NCBI RefSeq assembly: GCF_013185915.1
Contig: NZ_JAAZUH010000003.1
Coordinates: 186,001 to 250,000, forward strand
Source of the DNA: Stenotrophomonas bentonitica
Lineage (GTDB): Bacteria > Pseudomonadota > Gammaproteobacteria > Xanthomonadales > Xanthomonadaceae
Reading direction: 5' to 3'
Length of the DNA stretch: 64,000 nt
The first letter of the stretch is position 1. The number at the start of each line of letters is the position of its first letter. Made by a program: the position numbers and the translations under genes. Shown one piece after another: positions 19,149-30,919 of the stretch. The notes beneath the pieces are model-generated. The model did not search any database. It saw nothing but the letters and a program-made list of their open reading frames with translations, and was not told the origin of the DNA.

Positions 19149-21197
19149 ATGACCACCCTCAAGGGCCGCCTGCGCGCAGCGGTTTACCTCGCGCTACGCA
19201 CTGGCTTCCGGGCTCTGCCCCTCTCCGACGGGCAGCGTGACCGGCTGCGGGCCCGTTTCCTGGACCGCCATGGCGACTGGGTGCCACCACCGCCTCGCGG
19301 GCGAGTGGGCTCCACAGGCGACAGCGCGCGTCGCCCGCTGGTGCGCGCAGACGAGCCCGCCATCGGCCATGTGCCGTACCGCGCCGAGCCCCTGCCCGCC
19401 ACGCTGCCGGCCACCCTGGTGGCGTTCTACCTGCCGCAGTTCCACCCGATCGAGCAGAACGATGCCTGGTGGGGCAAGGGCTTCACCGAATGGCGGAACG
19501 TCACCCGCGCCCTGCCCCAGTTCGAAGGCCACGCGCAGCCCCGGCTGCCGGCGGATCTGGGCTTCTACGATCTGCGCAACCCGCAAATCATGCGCGAGCA
19601 GGCAGCGTTGGCGCAGGAATACGGCATCGGCGCATTCTGCTTCTACTACTACTGGTTCAGCGGCACCACATTACTGGAAACGCCGTTGCGCCAGTGGCTG
19701 GCCGACGACACTATCGATATGCCGTTCTGCCTGTGCTGGGCCAACGAAAACTGGGCGCGGCGCTGGGACGGGCGTAGCGAAGACATCCTGATCGGCCAGC
19801 AGCACAGCGCCGAAGACGATCTGGCCTTCATCGCCCACGTTGCCGATTACCTGCGTGACCGCCGTGCCCTGAAGGTGGACGGCAAGCCGATGCTGCTGGT
19901 TTACCGCCCGCATCTGCTACCGGATGCGCGCGCAACTGCGCAGCGCTGGCGCCAGTGGTGCCGGGACAACGATATCGGCGAAATCCATCTGGCATACGTT
20001 CAGGGCTTTGAACGGCCCGACCCGCGCGAGATTGATTTCGACGCAGCGGTGGAGTTCCCGCCGAACATGAGCAACCCGCGCTCGCTCACTGCCGACCAGT
20101 ACCTGATCAATCCGGAGTTCCAGGGTGACGTGCGCGATTGGCGCGAGCTAGCGAGCGAGATTGGCGCCCGTGCGCTGCCAGACTACCCGCTCTACCCGGG
20201 CGTGAACCCAGGCTGGGACAACGAAGCACGCCGTTCTGGACGCGGCCGCGTGTACCTGCATGCTTCGCCGCGCGGGTACCGGGACTGGCTGTCAAAGACC
20301 ATTCACCAGCGCTTGGCACCAGTGCCTCCGGCCCAGAAGCTGGTTTTCATCAACGCCTGGAACGAGTGGGCCGAAGGCGCTGTGCTTGAGCCGGACCTGC
20401 GGCTGGGCCACGCTTACCTGGAGGCGACGCGTCAGGCATTGCGTGTGCCGACCACTGCCAGACCAACCCGCCCGTGCGTGGTGATCCATGCCTGGTATCT
20501 GGAAGAACTGGCCGAGCTGCTCTCCCACCTGCGGCAGAGTGCACTGGAACACCGGCTCATCATCACCACTGCCCCCGAACACCGCGAGCGCGTCGAGGCT
20601 CTGCTGCAGACCTCCGGCCTTACTGGCGAGATCATGATCTTCGCCAACCACGGTCGTGACATCCTGCCGTTCCTGCATGTCGCCAACCTACTGTTTGAGC
20701 AGGGCGAAGACGTGGTGCTGAAGCTGCATACCAAGCGCTCCACTCATATGCAGCAGGGTGCGCAATGGCGCCAGGAGTTGCTGCAGCACCTGCTGGACGA
20801 CGGACGCGGCGCACAGGCTGTGGAGCGGTTCGCGCAGGATGCCACCTTGGGCCTGCTAGCTCCGGCAGGACACCTGCTGCCGGTGCGCGACTACGTCGGT
20901 GCCAATGCAGAAGCGCTGCGGCGCCTGCAGGTTCGACTGGGGCTGCACGCCGACCTGTTGGACGCCCGGTTCAGTGCTGGCAGCATGTTCTGGGTGCGTT
21001 TGGCGGCCCTGCACCCGTTGCTGGACGCGCATCTGTTGCCCAGCGCGTTCGAGCCTGAAGAAGGCCAGATCGATGGCACCTTGGCGCACGTACTGGAACG
21101 TGCGCTGGGCGCCGTCTGCGAGGACGCCGGTTACACGTTGGCAACGCTGGGCGGTGCGGAGACGGGTTCGACCTACGCCTACGCAAAACGCGGCTGA
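19149..21197 (+). CDS. WbsX-type glycan protein fused to a rhamnan synthesis F domain
   Basis: A 682-residue cytoplasmic protein in two parts. Residues about 80-420 form the WbsX/GH99-like domain, with ATLVAFYLPQFHPIEQND, the WWGKGFTEW signature and FINAWNEWAEGAVLEPD. Residues about 430-680 fit the RgpF (rhamnan synthesis protein F) family, with DVVLKLHTKRS and DYVGANAE. Such proteins occur in rhamnose-containing O-antigen loci and are believed to be glycosyltransferases or chain modifiers; the exact reaction is unknown. The ATG at 19149 is chosen; earlier in-frame codons are not conserved. It stands alone on the plus strand, downstream of a G10 tract, with no partner in operon. Confidence 0.82.
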   Translation: MTTLKGRLRAAVYLALRTGFRALPLSDGQRDRLRARFLDRHGDWVPPPPRGRVGSTGDSARRPLVRADEPAIGHVPYRAEPLPATLPATLVAFYLPQFHPIEQNDAWWGKGFTEWRNVTRALPQFEGHAQPRLPADLGFYDLRNPQIMREQAALAQEYGIGAFCFYYYWFSGTTLLETPLRQWLADDTIDMPFCLCWANENWARRWDGRSEDILIGQQHSAEDDLAFIAHVADYLRDRRALKVDGKPMLLVYRPHLLPDARATAQRWRQWCRDNDIGEIHLAYVQGFERPDPREIDFDAAVEFPPNMSNPRSLTADQYLINPEFQGDVRDWRELASEIGARALPDYPLYPGVNPGWDNEARRSGRGRVYLHASPRGYRDWLSKTIHQRLAPVPPAQKLVFINAWNEWAEGAVLEPDLRLGHAYLEATRQALRVPTTARPTRPCVVIHAWYLEELAELLSHLRQSALEHRLIITTAPEHRERVEALLQTSGLTGEIMIFANHGRDILPFLHVANLLFEQGEDVVLKLHTKRSTHMQQGAQWRQELLQHLLDDGRGAQAVERFAQDATLGLLAPAGHLLPVRDYVGANAEALRRLQVRLGLHADLLDARFSAGSMFWVRLAALHPLLDAHLLPSAFEPEEGQIDGTLAHVLERALGAVCEDAGYTLATLGGAETGSTYAYAKRG

Positions 21198-21238
21198 TCC
21201 GCACACCGGGAAGGTATGCGGACCGCCGTGACCCCAGG

Positions 21239-21865
<627 letters not shown>

Positions 21866-21866
21866 C

Positions 21867-22598
21867 TCAGTTGCCCTCCGCACGCACGGTGCGCTGTTCG
21901 ATGCGTTTTTCGGGAGTCGGGTTGTGCACGATGCGGTGCACGTAGATGCCAGGCAGGTGCACCTGGTCCGGGTCGATGCTGCCCACCGGCACCACTTCTT
22001 CCACTTCCACCACGCACAGCTTGCCGGCCATGGCGCAGGCCGGGTTGAAGTTGCGCGCGGTCTTGCGGAACACCAGGTTGCCGGCCTCGTCGGCCTTCCA
22101 CGCCTTGACCAGCGCCACGTCCGCGCGCAGCGCAGTCTCCATCACGTAGTGCTTGCCGTCGAACTCGCGGGTTTCCTTGCCCTCGGCCACCACGGTGCCG
22201 TAGCCGGTGGCGGTAAAGAAGGCCGGGATGCCCGCGCCGCCGGCGCGCAGCCGCTCGGCCAGGGTGCCCTGCGGGTTGAATTCCAGCTGCAGTTCACCGG
22301 CCAGGTACTGGCGCTCGAACTCCTTGTTCTCGCCCACGTAGGACGAAATCATCTTGCTGATCTGGCGCGTTTCCAGCAGCTGGCCCAGGCCGAAGCCGTC
22401 CACGCCGGCGTTGTTGGAAATCACCGTCAGGTCCTTTACCCCGGTGTCGCGAAGCGCGGCGATCAGCGCTTCGGGAATGCCGCACAGGCCGAAACCGCCG
22501 ACCGCCAGGGTCTGGCCGTCGGCCACCGCGCCCTGCAGCGCCTCGGCGGCACTGGCGTAGCGCTTGCCGCGCCGGCCGTTGTCTGGGGACTTGCTCAT
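21867..22598 (-). CDS. scoA: 3-oxoacid CoA-transferase subunit A
   Basis: A 243-residue partner subunit with the CoA-transferase family signatures [20 protein letters not shown] and [15 protein letters not shown], and [19 protein letters not shown] near the C-terminus. Together with subunit B it feeds acetoacetate into central metabolism, which fits the maiA/fahA tyrosine breakdown genes found at 58-60 kb. It is divergent from xanA over 140 bases. Confidence 0.9.
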   Translation of the reverse strand: MSKSPDNGRRGKRYASAAEALQGAVADGQTLAVGGFGLCGIPEALIAALRDTGVKDLTVISNNAGVDGFGLGQLLETRQISKMISSYVGENKEFERQYLAGELQLEFNPQGTLAERLRAGGAGIPAFFTATGYGTVVAEGKETREFDGKHYVMETALRADVALVKAWKADEAGNLVFRKTARNFNPACAMAGKLCVVEVEEVVPVGSIDPDQVHLPGIYVHRIVHNPTPEKRIEQRTVRAEGN

Positions 22599-22739
22599 CT
22601 ACGCCCTCACCTCGTTGATGTAAGCCGCCATTGTAGCCATTGGCAGGGCCAGCCCCGGCTAAACGGCCGGTTCGGGCTGAAAACGCTTCCCACACGCGGC
22701 ACCAGCTAAACTCGCCTACTAACTTCGAAAGGACTACCG

Positions 22740-24089
22740 ATGACTCTCCCCGCATTCAAGGCATACGACATCCGCGGCCGCGTGCCGGACGAGCTGAACG
22801 AAGACATGGCGCGCCGGATCGGCGTGGCCCTGGCCGCCCAGTTGGCGCCGGGCACCGTCGTTGTCGGCCATGACGTGCGCCTGACCAGCCCCGGGCTACA
22901 GGACGCGCTGGCTGCCGGCCTGCGCGGCGCGGGGCGCGAGGTGCTGGACATCGGGCTGTGCGGTACCGAGGAGGTCTACTTCCAGGTGGACCACCTGAAG
23001 GCCGCCGGCGGGGTGATGGTCACCGCCAGCCACAACCCGATGGACTACAACGGGATGAAGCTGGTCAAGGAGCAGGCCCGGCCGATCAGCTCGGATACCG
23101 GCCTGTTCGCCATCTCCGACGCCGTCGAGGCCGACACCGCGCCTGCGGTCGAACCCAAGGCCGGCATCCAGTCGCATCCGGACAAATCGGCCTACATCGA
23201 GCACCTGCTGAGCTACGTGGATCGCAGCTCGCTGAAGCCGCTGAAGCTGGTGGTCAACGCCGGCAACGGCGGCGCGGGTGCCATCGTGGACCTGCTGGCG
23301 CCGCACCTCCCGTTCGAGTTCGTCCGCATCGCGCACGAGCCGGACGGCAGCTTCCCGAACGGCATTCCGAACCCGCTGCTGGTCGAGAACCGCGAGCTCA
23401 CCGCGAAGGCGGTGCTTGAGCACGGTGCGGACTTCGGGATCGCCTGGGACGGCGACTTCGACCGCTGCTTCTTCTTCGACCATACCGGCCGCTTCATCGA
23501 AGGCTATTACCTGGTCGGGCTGCTGGCCAGGGCGATCCTGGCGCGGCAGCCGGGCGGCAAGATCGTGCACGATCCGCGCCTGCTCTGGAACACCGTGGAA
23601 ATGGTCGAAGAGGCCGGTGGCCAAGCCGTGCTGTGCAAGAGCGGGCATGCCTTCATCAAGGAAAAGATGCGCGACGAAGATGCCGTGTATGGCGGTGAAA
23701 TGAGCGCGCACCATTATTTCCGCGAGTTCGCCTACGCCGACTCAGGCATGATTCCGTGGCTGCTGATCGCCGCGCTGGTCTCAGAGTCCGGCCTTTCGCT
23801 GGCCGAGCTGGTGGAAGAGCGCATGCAGAAGTTCCCGTGCAGCGGCGAGATCAACTTCAAGATCAGCGACGCCAAGCTCGCCGTCGCGCGGGTGATGGAA
23901 CACTTCGCTTCGCACGGGCCCACGCTGGACCACACCGACGGCATCAGCGCCGACTTTGGCGAGTGGCGCTTCAACCTGCGCAGCTCCAATACCGAGCCGC
24001 TGCTTCGCCTCAACGTGGAAGCGCGCGGCGATGCCGCCCTGCTGCAGCAGCGCACCGACGAAATCTCCCAGTTGCTCACGGCATCCTGA
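22740..24089 (+). CDS. xanA: Phosphomannomutase/phosphoglucomutase
   Basis: Bifunctional mutase of 449 residues (XanA/AlgC type; SpgM in S. maltophilia). It interconverts 6- and 1-phosphates of mannose and glucose for GDP-mannose, UDP-glucose and dTDP-rhamnose supply. The phosphoserine loop is [11 protein letters not shown], the metal-binding loop is DGDFDRC, the sugar-binding loop is [10 protein letters not shown], and the phosphate-binding loop is RSSNTEP. It is followed by xanB after 11 bases, so the two are one operon. Loss of spgM in S. maltophilia is known to shorten O-antigen. Confidence 0.95.
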   Translation: MTLPAFKAYDIRGRVPDELNEDMARRIGVALAAQLAPGTVVVGHDVRLTSPGLQDALAAGLRGAGREVLDIGLCGTEEVYFQVDHLKAAGGVMVTASHNPMDYNGMKLVKEQARPISSDTGLFAISDAVEADTAPAVEPKAGIQSHPDKSAYIEHLLSYVDRSSLKPLKLVVNAGNGGAGAIVDLLAPHLPFEFVRIAHEPDGSFPNGIPNPLLVENRELTAKAVLEHGADFGIAWDGDFDRCFFFDHTGRFIEGYYLVGLLARAILARQPGGKIVHDPRLLWNTVEMVEEAGGQAVLCKSGHAFIKEKMRDEDAVYGGEMSAHHYFREFAYADSGMIPWLLIAALVSESGLSLAELVEERMQKFPCSGEINFKISDAKLAVARVMEHFASHGPTLDHTDGISADFGEWRFNLRSSNTEPLLRLNVEARGDAALLQQRTDEISQLLTAS

Positions 24090-24100
24090 GGCGTAGCCCG

Positions 24101-25504
24101 ATGAACGACATTCTTCCGGTGATCCTGTCTGGCGGCTCCGGTACGCGGCTGTGGCCGCTGTCCCGCGAGGCCTATCCGAAGCAGTTCCTGGCCCTGGCCG
24201 GCGAGCAGACCATGCTGCAGGCCACATGGGAACGCGTGGCGCCCATCGCCGGGCGACCGCCGCTGGTCGTTGCCAACGAGGAACATCGTTTCGTGGCCGC
24301 CGAACAGTTGCAGCAGCTGGGCGTGCAGCCTCAGGCCATCCTGCTGGAGCCGGTCGGGCGAAACACCGCGCCAGCGATCGCCGTGGCCGCGCTGGAAGCC
24401 ACGCTGGAGGAAGGCGACCCGGTACTGCTGGTACTGCCGTCGGACCATGTGATTGCCCATGAAGACGCCTTCCGGGCCGCGGTTCTCAGCGCACTGCCGG
24501 CTGCACGCGAGGGCAAGCTGGTTACCTTCGGGATCGTGCCGACCGGGCCGGAAACCGGCTATGGCTACATCAAGGCGTCATCAGGCGGTGCCGTCCGTGC
24601 GGTCGACCGCTTTGTCGAAAAGCCGGATGCGGAGACCGCCCTTCAGTACGTGCAGTCCGGCGAGTACTTCTGGAACAGCGGCATGTTCCTGTTCAAGGCC
24701 TCGCGCTACCTGGCCGAGCTGGAGCGCCTGCAACCGGAGATGCTGTCTGCCAGTCGCAATGCCTGGCAGCTGGCACGCCGTGATACCGACTTCACCCGTC
24801 TGGACAAGGAAGCATTTGCGGCCGTACCGGCCGACTCCATCGACTACGCGGTGATGGAGAAGACCAGCGACGCGGTGGTGGTGCCCTTGGACGCCGGCTG
24901 GAATGACGTGGGCTCCTGGACCGCGCTGCGCGACGTGTCGGCACAGGATGCCGATGGCAACGCACACCACGGCGACGTGATCGCCATCGATTGCCGCAAT
25001 ACCTATGCCTACGGCGAGCGCCTGATCGCGCTGGTCGGGCTCGACGATGTGATCGTGGTCGAGACCGATGACGCGGTGATGGTCGGCCGCAGCGACCGCA
25101 TGCAGGAAATCAAGCAGGTCGTGGCCCAGCTCAAGGCCGATTCGCGCCCCGAAGCCACCTGGCACCGCAAGGTGTATCGCCCGTGGGGCGCCTACGACTC
25201 CATCGACAATGGCGAACGCTTCCAGGTGAAGCGGATCACGGTGAAGCCCGGTGGCACGCTGAGCCTGCAGATGCACCACCACCGTGCGGAGCACTGGGTG
25301 GTGGTGAGCGGAACCGCCGAAGTAACGCGCGGTGATGAGGTGATCCTGTTGGGCGAGAACCAGAGCACCTACATTCCGCTGGGCGTGACCCACCGACTGC
25401 GCAACCCGGGCAAGCTGCCGCTGGAGCTCATCGAGGTGCAGTCCGGCAGTTATCTGGGCGAGGATGACATCGTGCGGTTCGAGGATACGTACGGCAGGAG
25501 CTGA
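24101..25504 (+). CDS. xanB: Mannose-1-phosphate guanylyltransferase/mannose-6-phosphate isomerase
   Basis: Bifunctional enzyme of 467 residues (ManC/AlgA type). The N-terminal pyrophosphorylase part has [12 protein letters not shown] and FVEKPD, and the C-terminal cupin isomerase part has [18 protein letters not shown] with its metal-binding His residues. It makes GDP-mannose from fructose-6-phosphate together with XanA. No gmd or rmd is visible, so conversion to GDP-D-rhamnose would need genes outside the window. It ends at a strong bidirectional terminator. Confidence 0.95.
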   Translation: MNDILPVILSGGSGTRLWPLSREAYPKQFLALAGEQTMLQATWERVAPIAGRPPLVVANEEHRFVAAEQLQQLGVQPQAILLEPVGRNTAPAIAVAALEATLEEGDPVLLVLPSDHVIAHEDAFRAAVLSALPAAREGKLVTFGIVPTGPETGYGYIKASSGGAVRAVDRFVEKPDAETALQYVQSGEYFWNSGMFLFKASRYLAELERLQPEMLSASRNAWQLARRDTDFTRLDKEAFAAVPADSIDYAVMEKTSDAVVVPLDAGWNDVGSWTALRDVSAQDADGNAHHGDVIAIDCRNTYAYGERLIALVGLDDVIVVETDDAVMVGRSDRMQEIKQVVAQLKADSRPEATWHRKVYRPWGAYDSIDNGERFQVKRITVKPGGTLSLQMHHHRAEHWVVVSGTAEVTRGDEVILLGENQSTYIPLGVTHRLRNPGKLPLELIEVQSGSYLGEDDIVRFEDTYGRS

Positions 25505-25522
25505 TCGGCGCGAAAGTACGAT

Positions 25523-25550
25523 AAAAAAACCCGGCCTGGCCGGGTTTTTT
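25523..25550. terminator. Bidirectional intrinsic terminator between xanB and rmlD
   Basis: A run of A, CCCGGC, a 3-base loop, GCCGGG and a run of T. The symmetrical A and T runs mean it can end transcripts from both convergent genes. Confidence 0.92.
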
Positions 25551-25556
25551 CTTTTA

Positions 25557-26447
25557 CTAGATATCTGCAATCACACGCTTCAAACCCTGCTGCCAGTCCG
25601 GCACTTTGACGCCGAAATCAGACTCAAGCTTCGAAACGTCCAAGTGCGAGTACGCCGGACGCTTTGCCGGCGTCGGGTACTCGGCCGTGGAGATTGCTTC
25701 AACCTTTGGCGCGCGTGCGAGCTTGCCCGCTGCTACGGCCTCGGCGAAGATCGCCTCGGCGAAGCCGTGCCAGCTGGTTTCGCCATTGGCAGTAAGGTGC
25801 CACGTTCCGGACAGCTGCCCCGGATGCTGCAGCGCCTGTGCGGTGACGTCGGCAATCAATGCCGCCGGGGTCGGCGTCCCTACCTGGTCGGCGACCACGC
25901 GCAGCACATCGCGATCAGCGCCCACCCGCAGCATGGTGCGGAGGAAATTGGCGCTGTGGGAGGCGTACACCCACGCGGTACGGAAGATCAGGTGGCGTCC
26001 ACCTGCTTCCCGGATGGCTTCTTCACCGGCCAGCTTGCTGGCGCCGTACACGCCCAAGGGCGCGGTGGCATCGCCTTCGCGGTACGGGCGCGTGCCCTGC
26101 CCGTCGAACACATAGTCGGTGGAGTAATGCACCAGCGGCACGCCAGCTGCAGCGCACCAGCGGGCGATGACGCCCGGCGCTTCAGCATTTGCGCGGAAAG
26201 CGGCGTCGCGCTCTTCCTCGGCGCGATCCACGGCCGTGTAGGCCGCGGCGTTCACCACGATGCTGGGCTGCACCCGGTCCAGCAGCGCGACCAGGGATTC
26301 AGGCTGATTGAAATCAGCCGTCTCGCAAGGCGTACCGTCGGCCAGAGTGCCGCTGCGGGTAGTTGCCATGAGCGTGCCGAGCGGGGCCAGGGCGCGCAAC
26401 AGTTCCTGGCCCAACTGTCCGTTGCCGGCAAACAGCAGCACAGTCAC
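25557..26447 (-). CDS. rmlD: dTDP-4-dehydrorhamnose reductase
   Basis: SDR of 296 residues that makes dTDP-L-rhamnose in the last step of the pathway. It has the Rossmann motif GNGQLGQE near the start, the catalytic YGASK, and STDYVFDG, the family's signature. The GTG start overlaps the rmlC stop as GTGA. It is the last gene of rmlBACD. Confidence 0.95.
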   Translation of the reverse strand: MTVLLFAGNGQLGQELLRALAPLGTLMATTRSGTLADGTPCETADFNQPESLVALLDRVQPSIVVNAAAYTAVDRAEEERDAAFRANAEAPGVIARWCAAAGVPLVHYSTDYVFDGQGTRPYREGDATAPLGVYGASKLAGEEAIREAGGRHLIFRTAWVYASHSANFLRTMLRVGADRDVLRVVADQVGTPTPAALIADVTAQALQHPGQLSGTWHLTANGETSWHGFAEAIFAEAVAAGKLARAPKVEAISTAEYPTPAKRPAYSHLDVSKLESDFGVKVPDWQQGLKRVIADI

Positions 26448-27016
26448 AGTGCGCCCTGCAGCGCAGCGAAGTCCGGGAGACGGTCTTCGGCAATGTCCTT
26501 CAGGAACGGCGCGGCTTCATCCTTGGCCGACAGGGTCGGGCCGCTGATCGGCCAATCCACGCCGATATCGGCATCATTCCAGCGGACGCCTGCGTCGAAG
26601 TCCTTCAGGTACACCTCGGTGCACAGATAGCTGAAAACGGCACGCTCGGACAGCACGGCGAACCCGTGCGCGAAGCCTTCCGGAATCCAGAACTGCTTCT
26701 TGTTCTCCGCGCTCAGCACCACCGCTTCCCACTGGCCGAAAGTCGGCGAGCCGCGGCGGATATCCACGGCTACGTCGTACACCTCGCCTTCGAGAACGCT
26801 GACCAGCTTGCCCTGCGGACGCGGCCACTGATAGTGCAGGCCACGCAGTACGCCTTTGGCCGAGGTGGAGACGTTGCTCTGGACGAACTTCGTGGGCAGG
26901 CCGTGCTGGCCAAAACGCTCGGCGTTCCAGGTCTCGAAGAAGAAGCCACGTTCATCGCCGAACACAGCCGGCTCGATTACCACGCAGCCCGGCAGCTTGG
27001 TTTCAATTACTTTCAC
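26444..27016 (-). CDS. rmlC: dTDP-4-dehydrorhamnose 3,5-epimerase
   Basis: Cupin-fold epimerase of 190 residues. It has [11 protein letters not shown], the catalytic His in RGLHYQ, and [14 protein letters not shown]. The GTG at 27016 gives the normal length and overlaps the rmlA stop (GTGA); starts further upstream lie in rmlA. Third gene of rmlBACD. Confidence 0.94.
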   Translation of the reverse strand: MKVIETKLPGCVVIEPAVFGDERGFFFETWNAERFGQHGLPTKFVQSNVSTSAKGVLRGLHYQWPRPQGKLVSVLEGEVYDVAVDIRRGSPTFGQWEAVVLSAENKKQFWIPEGFAHGFAVLSERAVFSYLCTEVYLKDFDAGVRWNDADIGVDWPISGPTLSAKDEAAPFLKDIAEDRLPDFAALQGAL

Positions 27017-27900
27017 GGTACGACTCCACGCACGGCCAGCGCATGCAGATACTGGCCATAACCATTCTTGATCAGCGGTGCGGCAAGCGCTTCCAGCTGT
27101 TCGGCGTTGATCCAACCCTGGCCGAAGGCGATTTCTTCCGGGCAGCAGACCTGCAGGCCCTGGCGGGTCTGGATGGTCTCGATGAAGTTGGAAGCCTCCA
27201 GCAGCGACTGGTGCGTGCCGGTGTCGAGCCACGCGTAGCCGCGACCCAGCGCTTCCAGATGGAGATTGCCTTCGCGCAGGTACCGCTGATTGAGATCGGT
27301 AATCTCCAGCTCGCCGCGCGGCGACGGCTTCAGTTCGGCTGCGTGATGGCTGGCATTGCCGTCGTAGAAGTACAGGCCGGTAACCGCATAGTTCGAACGC
27401 GGGTTGGCCGGCTTCTCAACAAGATCAATGACCTTGCCGGCCTTGTCGAACTCAGCCACGCCGTAACGTTCCGGGTCATTCACCCAGTACCCGAAAACGG
27501 TCGCGCCGGTTTCGCGCTGATCGGCGTTGCGCAGCATTTCGCTCAAGCCGTGGCCGTGGAAGATGTTGTCCCCCAGCACCAGGCAGCTCGGCTTGCCGCC
27601 CACAAAGTCCTTGCCAATCAGGTAAGCCTGCGCCAGCCCGTCCGGGCTCGGCTGCACGGCGTACTCGATGTTCATGCCCCACTGCGAACCGTCTCCCAGC
27701 AGCGTCTGGAAGAGCGCCTGCTCGTGCGGTGTATTGATGATCAGCACGTCGCGGATCCCGGCCAGCATCAGCACGCTGAGCGGGTAGTAGATCATCGGTT
27801 TGTCGTATACCGGCAGCAGCTGCTTGCTGACGCCCTTGGTGATCGGATACAGGCGAGTGCCGGAGCCGCCCGCCAGGATGATGCCTTTACGTTGCGTCAT
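27013..27900 (-). CDS. rmlA: Glucose-1-phosphate thymidylyltransferase
   Basis: Nucleotidyltransferase of 295 residues that makes dTDP-glucose. It has the [17 protein letters not shown] signature, [10 protein letters not shown] and VEKPANPRS. The start MTQRKGIIL is the conserved one. It lies 14 bases after rmlB. The product feeds RmlB. Confidence 0.96.
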   Translation of the reverse strand: MTQRKGIILAGGSGTRLYPITKGVSKQLLPVYDKPMIYYPLSVLMLAGIRDVLIINTPHEQALFQTLLGDGSQWGMNIEYAVQPSPDGLAQAYLIGKDFVGGKPSCLVLGDNIFHGHGLSEMLRNADQRETGATVFGYWVNDPERYGVAEFDKAGKVIDLVEKPANPRSNYAVTGLYFYDGNASHHAAELKPSPRGELEITDLNQRYLREGNLHLEALGRGYAWLDTGTHQSLLEASNFIETIQTRQGLQVCCPEEIAFGQGWINAEQLEALAAPLIKNGYGQYLHALAVRGVVP

Positions 27901-27914
27901 GGTAGGAAATCCTT

Positions 27915-28970
27915 TTAGGCGCTGGTGCCAATGCGCTGCAGTCGATAGCTGCCGTCGAGCACGCCGTTGACCCATTCCTGGTTGTCCAGGTACCAATCAA
28001 CCGTGAAGCCGATGCCCTGCTCGAAGGTGTACTTGGGCTCCCAGCCCAGCTGGTCCTTCAACTTCGATGCGTCAATGGCATAACGACGGTCATGGCCCGG
28101 GCGGTCCGCCACGTAGGTGATCTGACTGCTGCGCGGCTGGCCGTCTTCGCGCGGCCGGCGTGCATCGAGCAGCGCGCAGATGGCGTGCACCACCTCAATG
28201 TTCTCCTTCTCGGAGTTGCCGCCCACGTTGTACGTCTCGCCCACTTGGCCCTTGGCCAGCACGGTGCGGATCGCTTCGCAATGGTCGGACACGAACAGCC
28301 AGTCGCGCACCTGCTTGCCGTCGCCATAGACCGGCAGCGGTTCGCCGGCCAGCGCCTTGGCGATCACCAGCGGAATGAGCTTTTCCGGGAAATGGTACGG
28401 GCCATAGTTGTTCGAGCAGTTGGTGGTCAGCACCGGCAGCCCGTAGGTGTGGTGGAACGCACGCACCAGGTGGTCCGAAGCCGCCTTGGATGCCGAATAC
28501 GGCGAGTTGGGCGCATACGGGGTGGTTTCGCTGAACTTACCGGTTTCACCGAGGGTGCCGTACACCTCGTCGGTGGACACGTGCAGGAAGCGGAACGCCT
28601 TGCCCTTGTCGGCCGGCAGCGCTTTCCAGTAGTCGCGCACCGATTCGAGCAGACCCAGGGTGCCAACCACGTTGGTCTGGATGAAGGCGCCCGGACCGTC
28701 GATAGACCGGTCAACATGGCTTTCAGCGGCGAAGTTCAGGACCGCATCCGGCTGGTGCTCATTCAGCAGTCGGGTCACCAGGGACTGGTCGCCGATGTCG
28801 CCTTGGACGAAGACGTGGTCCGGGTTGCCTTCCAGGGAAGTCAGGGTCTTCAGGTTACCCGCATAGGTCAGGGCATCCAGATTGATTACCCGCACGCCTC
28901 TGGCGACGGCTTCCAACACAAAGTTTCCGCCAATGAATCCGGCTCCGCCGGTGACAAGCCATGTGGGCAC
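27915..28970 (-). CDS. rmlB: dTDP-glucose 4,6-dehydratase
   Basis: Extended SDR of 351 residues and first enzyme after RmlA. It has [10 protein letters not shown], the catalytic STDEVYG and YSASK, and [14 protein letters not shown]. The GTG at 28970 gives the standard length. Longer in-frame starts run into the etfB side and are not conserved. It heads rmlBACD, divergent from etfB. Confidence 0.96.
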   Translation of the reverse strand: MPTWLVTGGAGFIGGNFVLEAVARGVRVINLDALTYAGNLKTLTSLEGNPDHVFVQGDIGDQSLVTRLLNEHQPDAVLNFAAESHVDRSIDGPGAFIQTNVVGTLGLLESVRDYWKALPADKGKAFRFLHVSTDEVYGTLGETGKFSETTPYAPNSPYSASKAASDHLVRAFHHTYGLPVLTTNCSNNYGPYHFPEKLIPLVIAKALAGEPLPVYGDGKQVRDWLFVSDHCEAIRTVLAKGQVGETYNVGGNSEKENIEVVHAICALLDARRPREDGQPRSSQITYVADRPGHDRRYAIDASKLKDQLGWEPKYTFEQGIGFTVDWYLDNQEWVNGVLDGSYRLQRIGTSA

Positions 28971-29116
28971 TACCCGTTCTCCTGTTCGGTATCGATCATG
29001 AGCCGCCCTCCAGGGGCGCTCGTACAGCCACACAGCATACATCGCAGTGCCGTTCGCGGCCTCTCACGTCATGTGAAGAAGGCAAATGGGCAGCACTTTC
29101 ATGTCGCAGTGCAGCA

Positions 29117-29140
29117 CAACCATACGCATTCGCATGGTTG
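29117..29140. promoter_or_regulatory. Inverted repeat in the rmlB-etfB divergent region
   Basis: CAACCAT and ATGGTTG separated by ten bases, 13 bases upstream of a possible etfB -10 (TAGAAT at 29153-29158). It could be an operator or just chance; there is no T run to make it a terminator. Confidence 0.3.
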
Positions 29141-29232
29141 GCGTAAGCCAGTTAGAATCGGGATCCCACCCCCGAACCGGTTGCCGCGTCCTGCAGCCGG
29201 ACGTTCCCCGTTATTGAAGGATCCCGCACCAG

Positions 29233-29979
29233 ATGAAAATCCTCGTCGCGTACAAGCGCGTGGTGGACTACAACGTCCGCATTCAGGTCAAGCCGGACGG
29301 TTCCGGCGTGGTCACCGACGGCGTCAAGCTGTCCCCCAACCCCTTTGACGAAATCGCCCTGGAAGAAGCCCTGCGCCTGCGCGACAAGGGCATCGCCACC
29401 GAGGTCGTGGTCGCCACCATCGCCCCCGCCGACGCCCAGGCCCACCTGCGCAACGGCCTGGCCATGGGTGCCAACCGCGCCATCCACGTGGTCACCGACC
29501 AGGCCATCCAGCCGCTGACCGCCGCGCGCACCCTGCTCAAGCTGGTCGAGAAAGAACAGCCGGACCTGGTGATCCTGGGCAAGCAGGCGATCGACGACGA
29601 CGCCAACCAGACCGGCCAGATGCTGGCCACGCTGTGGGGCCGCCCGCAGGCGACCTTCGCCAGCAAGCTGGAGATTGCCGACGGCAAGGCCACCGTGACC
29701 CGCGAGGTCGACGCCGGCCTGGAAACGCTGGAAGTGGACCTGCCGGCCGTGGTCACCACCGACCTGCGTTTGAACGAGCCGCGCTTCATCAAGCTGCCGG
29801 ACATCATGAAGGCCAAGGCCAAGCCGCTGGAAAGCCTGCAACTGGCCGACCTGGGCGTTGAAGCCGCCGACACCTTCAAAACCACCCACTACGCCGCGCC
29901 GTCCAAGCGCAGCAAGGGTGTGATGGTCAAGGACGCAGCCGAACTGGTTGCCGCACTCAAGCAGAAGGGGTTGCTGTAA
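29233..29979 (+). CDS. etfB: Electron transfer flavoprotein subunit beta
   Basis: A 248-residue subunit of the ETF heterodimer that carries electrons from acyl-CoA dehydrogenases to the quinone pool. It starts MKILVAYKRVVDYNV, has the conserved NPFDEIALEEALRL and ends with LPAVVTTDLRLNEPR. Its stop overlaps the etfA start as TAATG. In Xanthomonas, etfA marks one end of the LPS locus. Confidence 0.96.
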   Translation: MKILVAYKRVVDYNVRIQVKPDGSGVVTDGVKLSPNPFDEIALEEALRLRDKGIATEVVVATIAPADAQAHLRNGLAMGANRAIHVVTDQAIQPLTAARTLLKLVEKEQPDLVILGKQAIDDDANQTGQMLATLWGRPQATFASKLEIADGKATVTREVDAGLETLEVDLPAVVTTDLRLNEPRFIKLPDIMKAKAKPLESLQLADLGVEAADTFKTTHYAAPSKRSKGVMVKDAAELVAALKQKGLL

Positions 29980-30917
29980 TGACCAAGATCCTCGTAGTTG
30001 CCGAGCACCATGACGGCAAGCTCAACGCCGCCACCGCCAAGACCGTGAGCGCGGCTGCCGCCATCAGCGGCGCCAGCATCGACGTGCTGGTGCTGGCTGC
30101 CGACCCGGCCTCCGTGGCCGCCCAGGCCGCCCAGCTGGCGGGCGTGGCCAAGGTGCTGACCGTTGCCAATGCTGCCAACGCCCAAGCCCAGGCCCAGGTG
30201 CTGGCCCCGCAGATCGCACAGCTGGCCAAGGGCTACACCCACGTGTTCGGCCCGTCGACCACCTTCGGCAAGGACCTGATGCCGTGCGTGGCCGCCCTGC
30301 TGGGCGTGAACCAGGTGTCCGACCTGATGAGCGTGGAAGGCAGCCACAGCTTCAAGCGCCCGATTTACGCGGGCAACGCCATCATCACCGTGGACGTGCC
30401 GGCCGACCAGATCGTGGTTGCCACCGTGCGCGCCGCCTCCTGGCCGGAAGCGGCCCAGGGCGGCAGCGCCCCGGTTGAAGCGGCCAGCGTGGACGCGGCC
30501 CTGCCGACCCACACCCGCTTCATCGGCCTGGCCGCCGGTGCCACCGACCGCCCGGACCTGCAGAGCGCCAAGCGCGTGGTTTCCGGTGGCCGTGGCGTCG
30601 GCTCGGAAGAGAACTTCAAGGTGATCTTCCAGCTGGCCGACAAGCTCGGTGCGGCCGTGGGCGCCTCGCGCGCGGCGGTGGACGCCGGTTACGTGCCCAG
30701 CGACCTGCAGGTCGGCCAGACCGGCAAGATCATTGCCCCGGAGCTGTATGTGGCCGTGGGCATCAGCGGTGCCATCCAGCACCTGACCGGGATCAAGGAC
30801 GCCGGCACCATCGTGGCGATCAACAAGGATCCGGACTCGCCGATCTTCGAGATTGCCGATATCGGGCTGGTGGGGGATCTGTTTACCCTGCTGCCGGAGC
30901 TGGAAGCGGCCCTGTAA
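29979..30917 (+). CDS. etfA: Electron transfer flavoprotein subunit alpha
   Basis: A 312-residue partner of etfB. The C-terminal FAD-binding region shows [34 protein letters not shown] and the [11 protein letters not shown] loop. It is followed after two bases by the flippase-like gene, so that gene is probably read from the same promoter. Confidence 0.96.
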   Translation: MTKILVVAEHHDGKLNAATAKTVSAAAAISGASIDVLVLAADPASVAAQAAQLAGVAKVLTVANAANAQAQAQVLAPQIAQLAKGYTHVFGPSTTFGKDLMPCVAALLGVNQVSDLMSVEGSHSFKRPIYAGNAIITVDVPADQIVVATVRAASWPEAAQGGSAPVEAASVDAALPTHTRFIGLAAGATDRPDLQSAKRVVSGGRGVGSEENFKVIFQLADKLGAAVGASRAAVDAGYVPSDLQVGQTGKIIAPELYVAVGISGAIQHLTGIKDAGTIVAINKDPDSPIFEIADIGLVGDLFTLLPELEAAL

Positions 30918-30919
30918 GC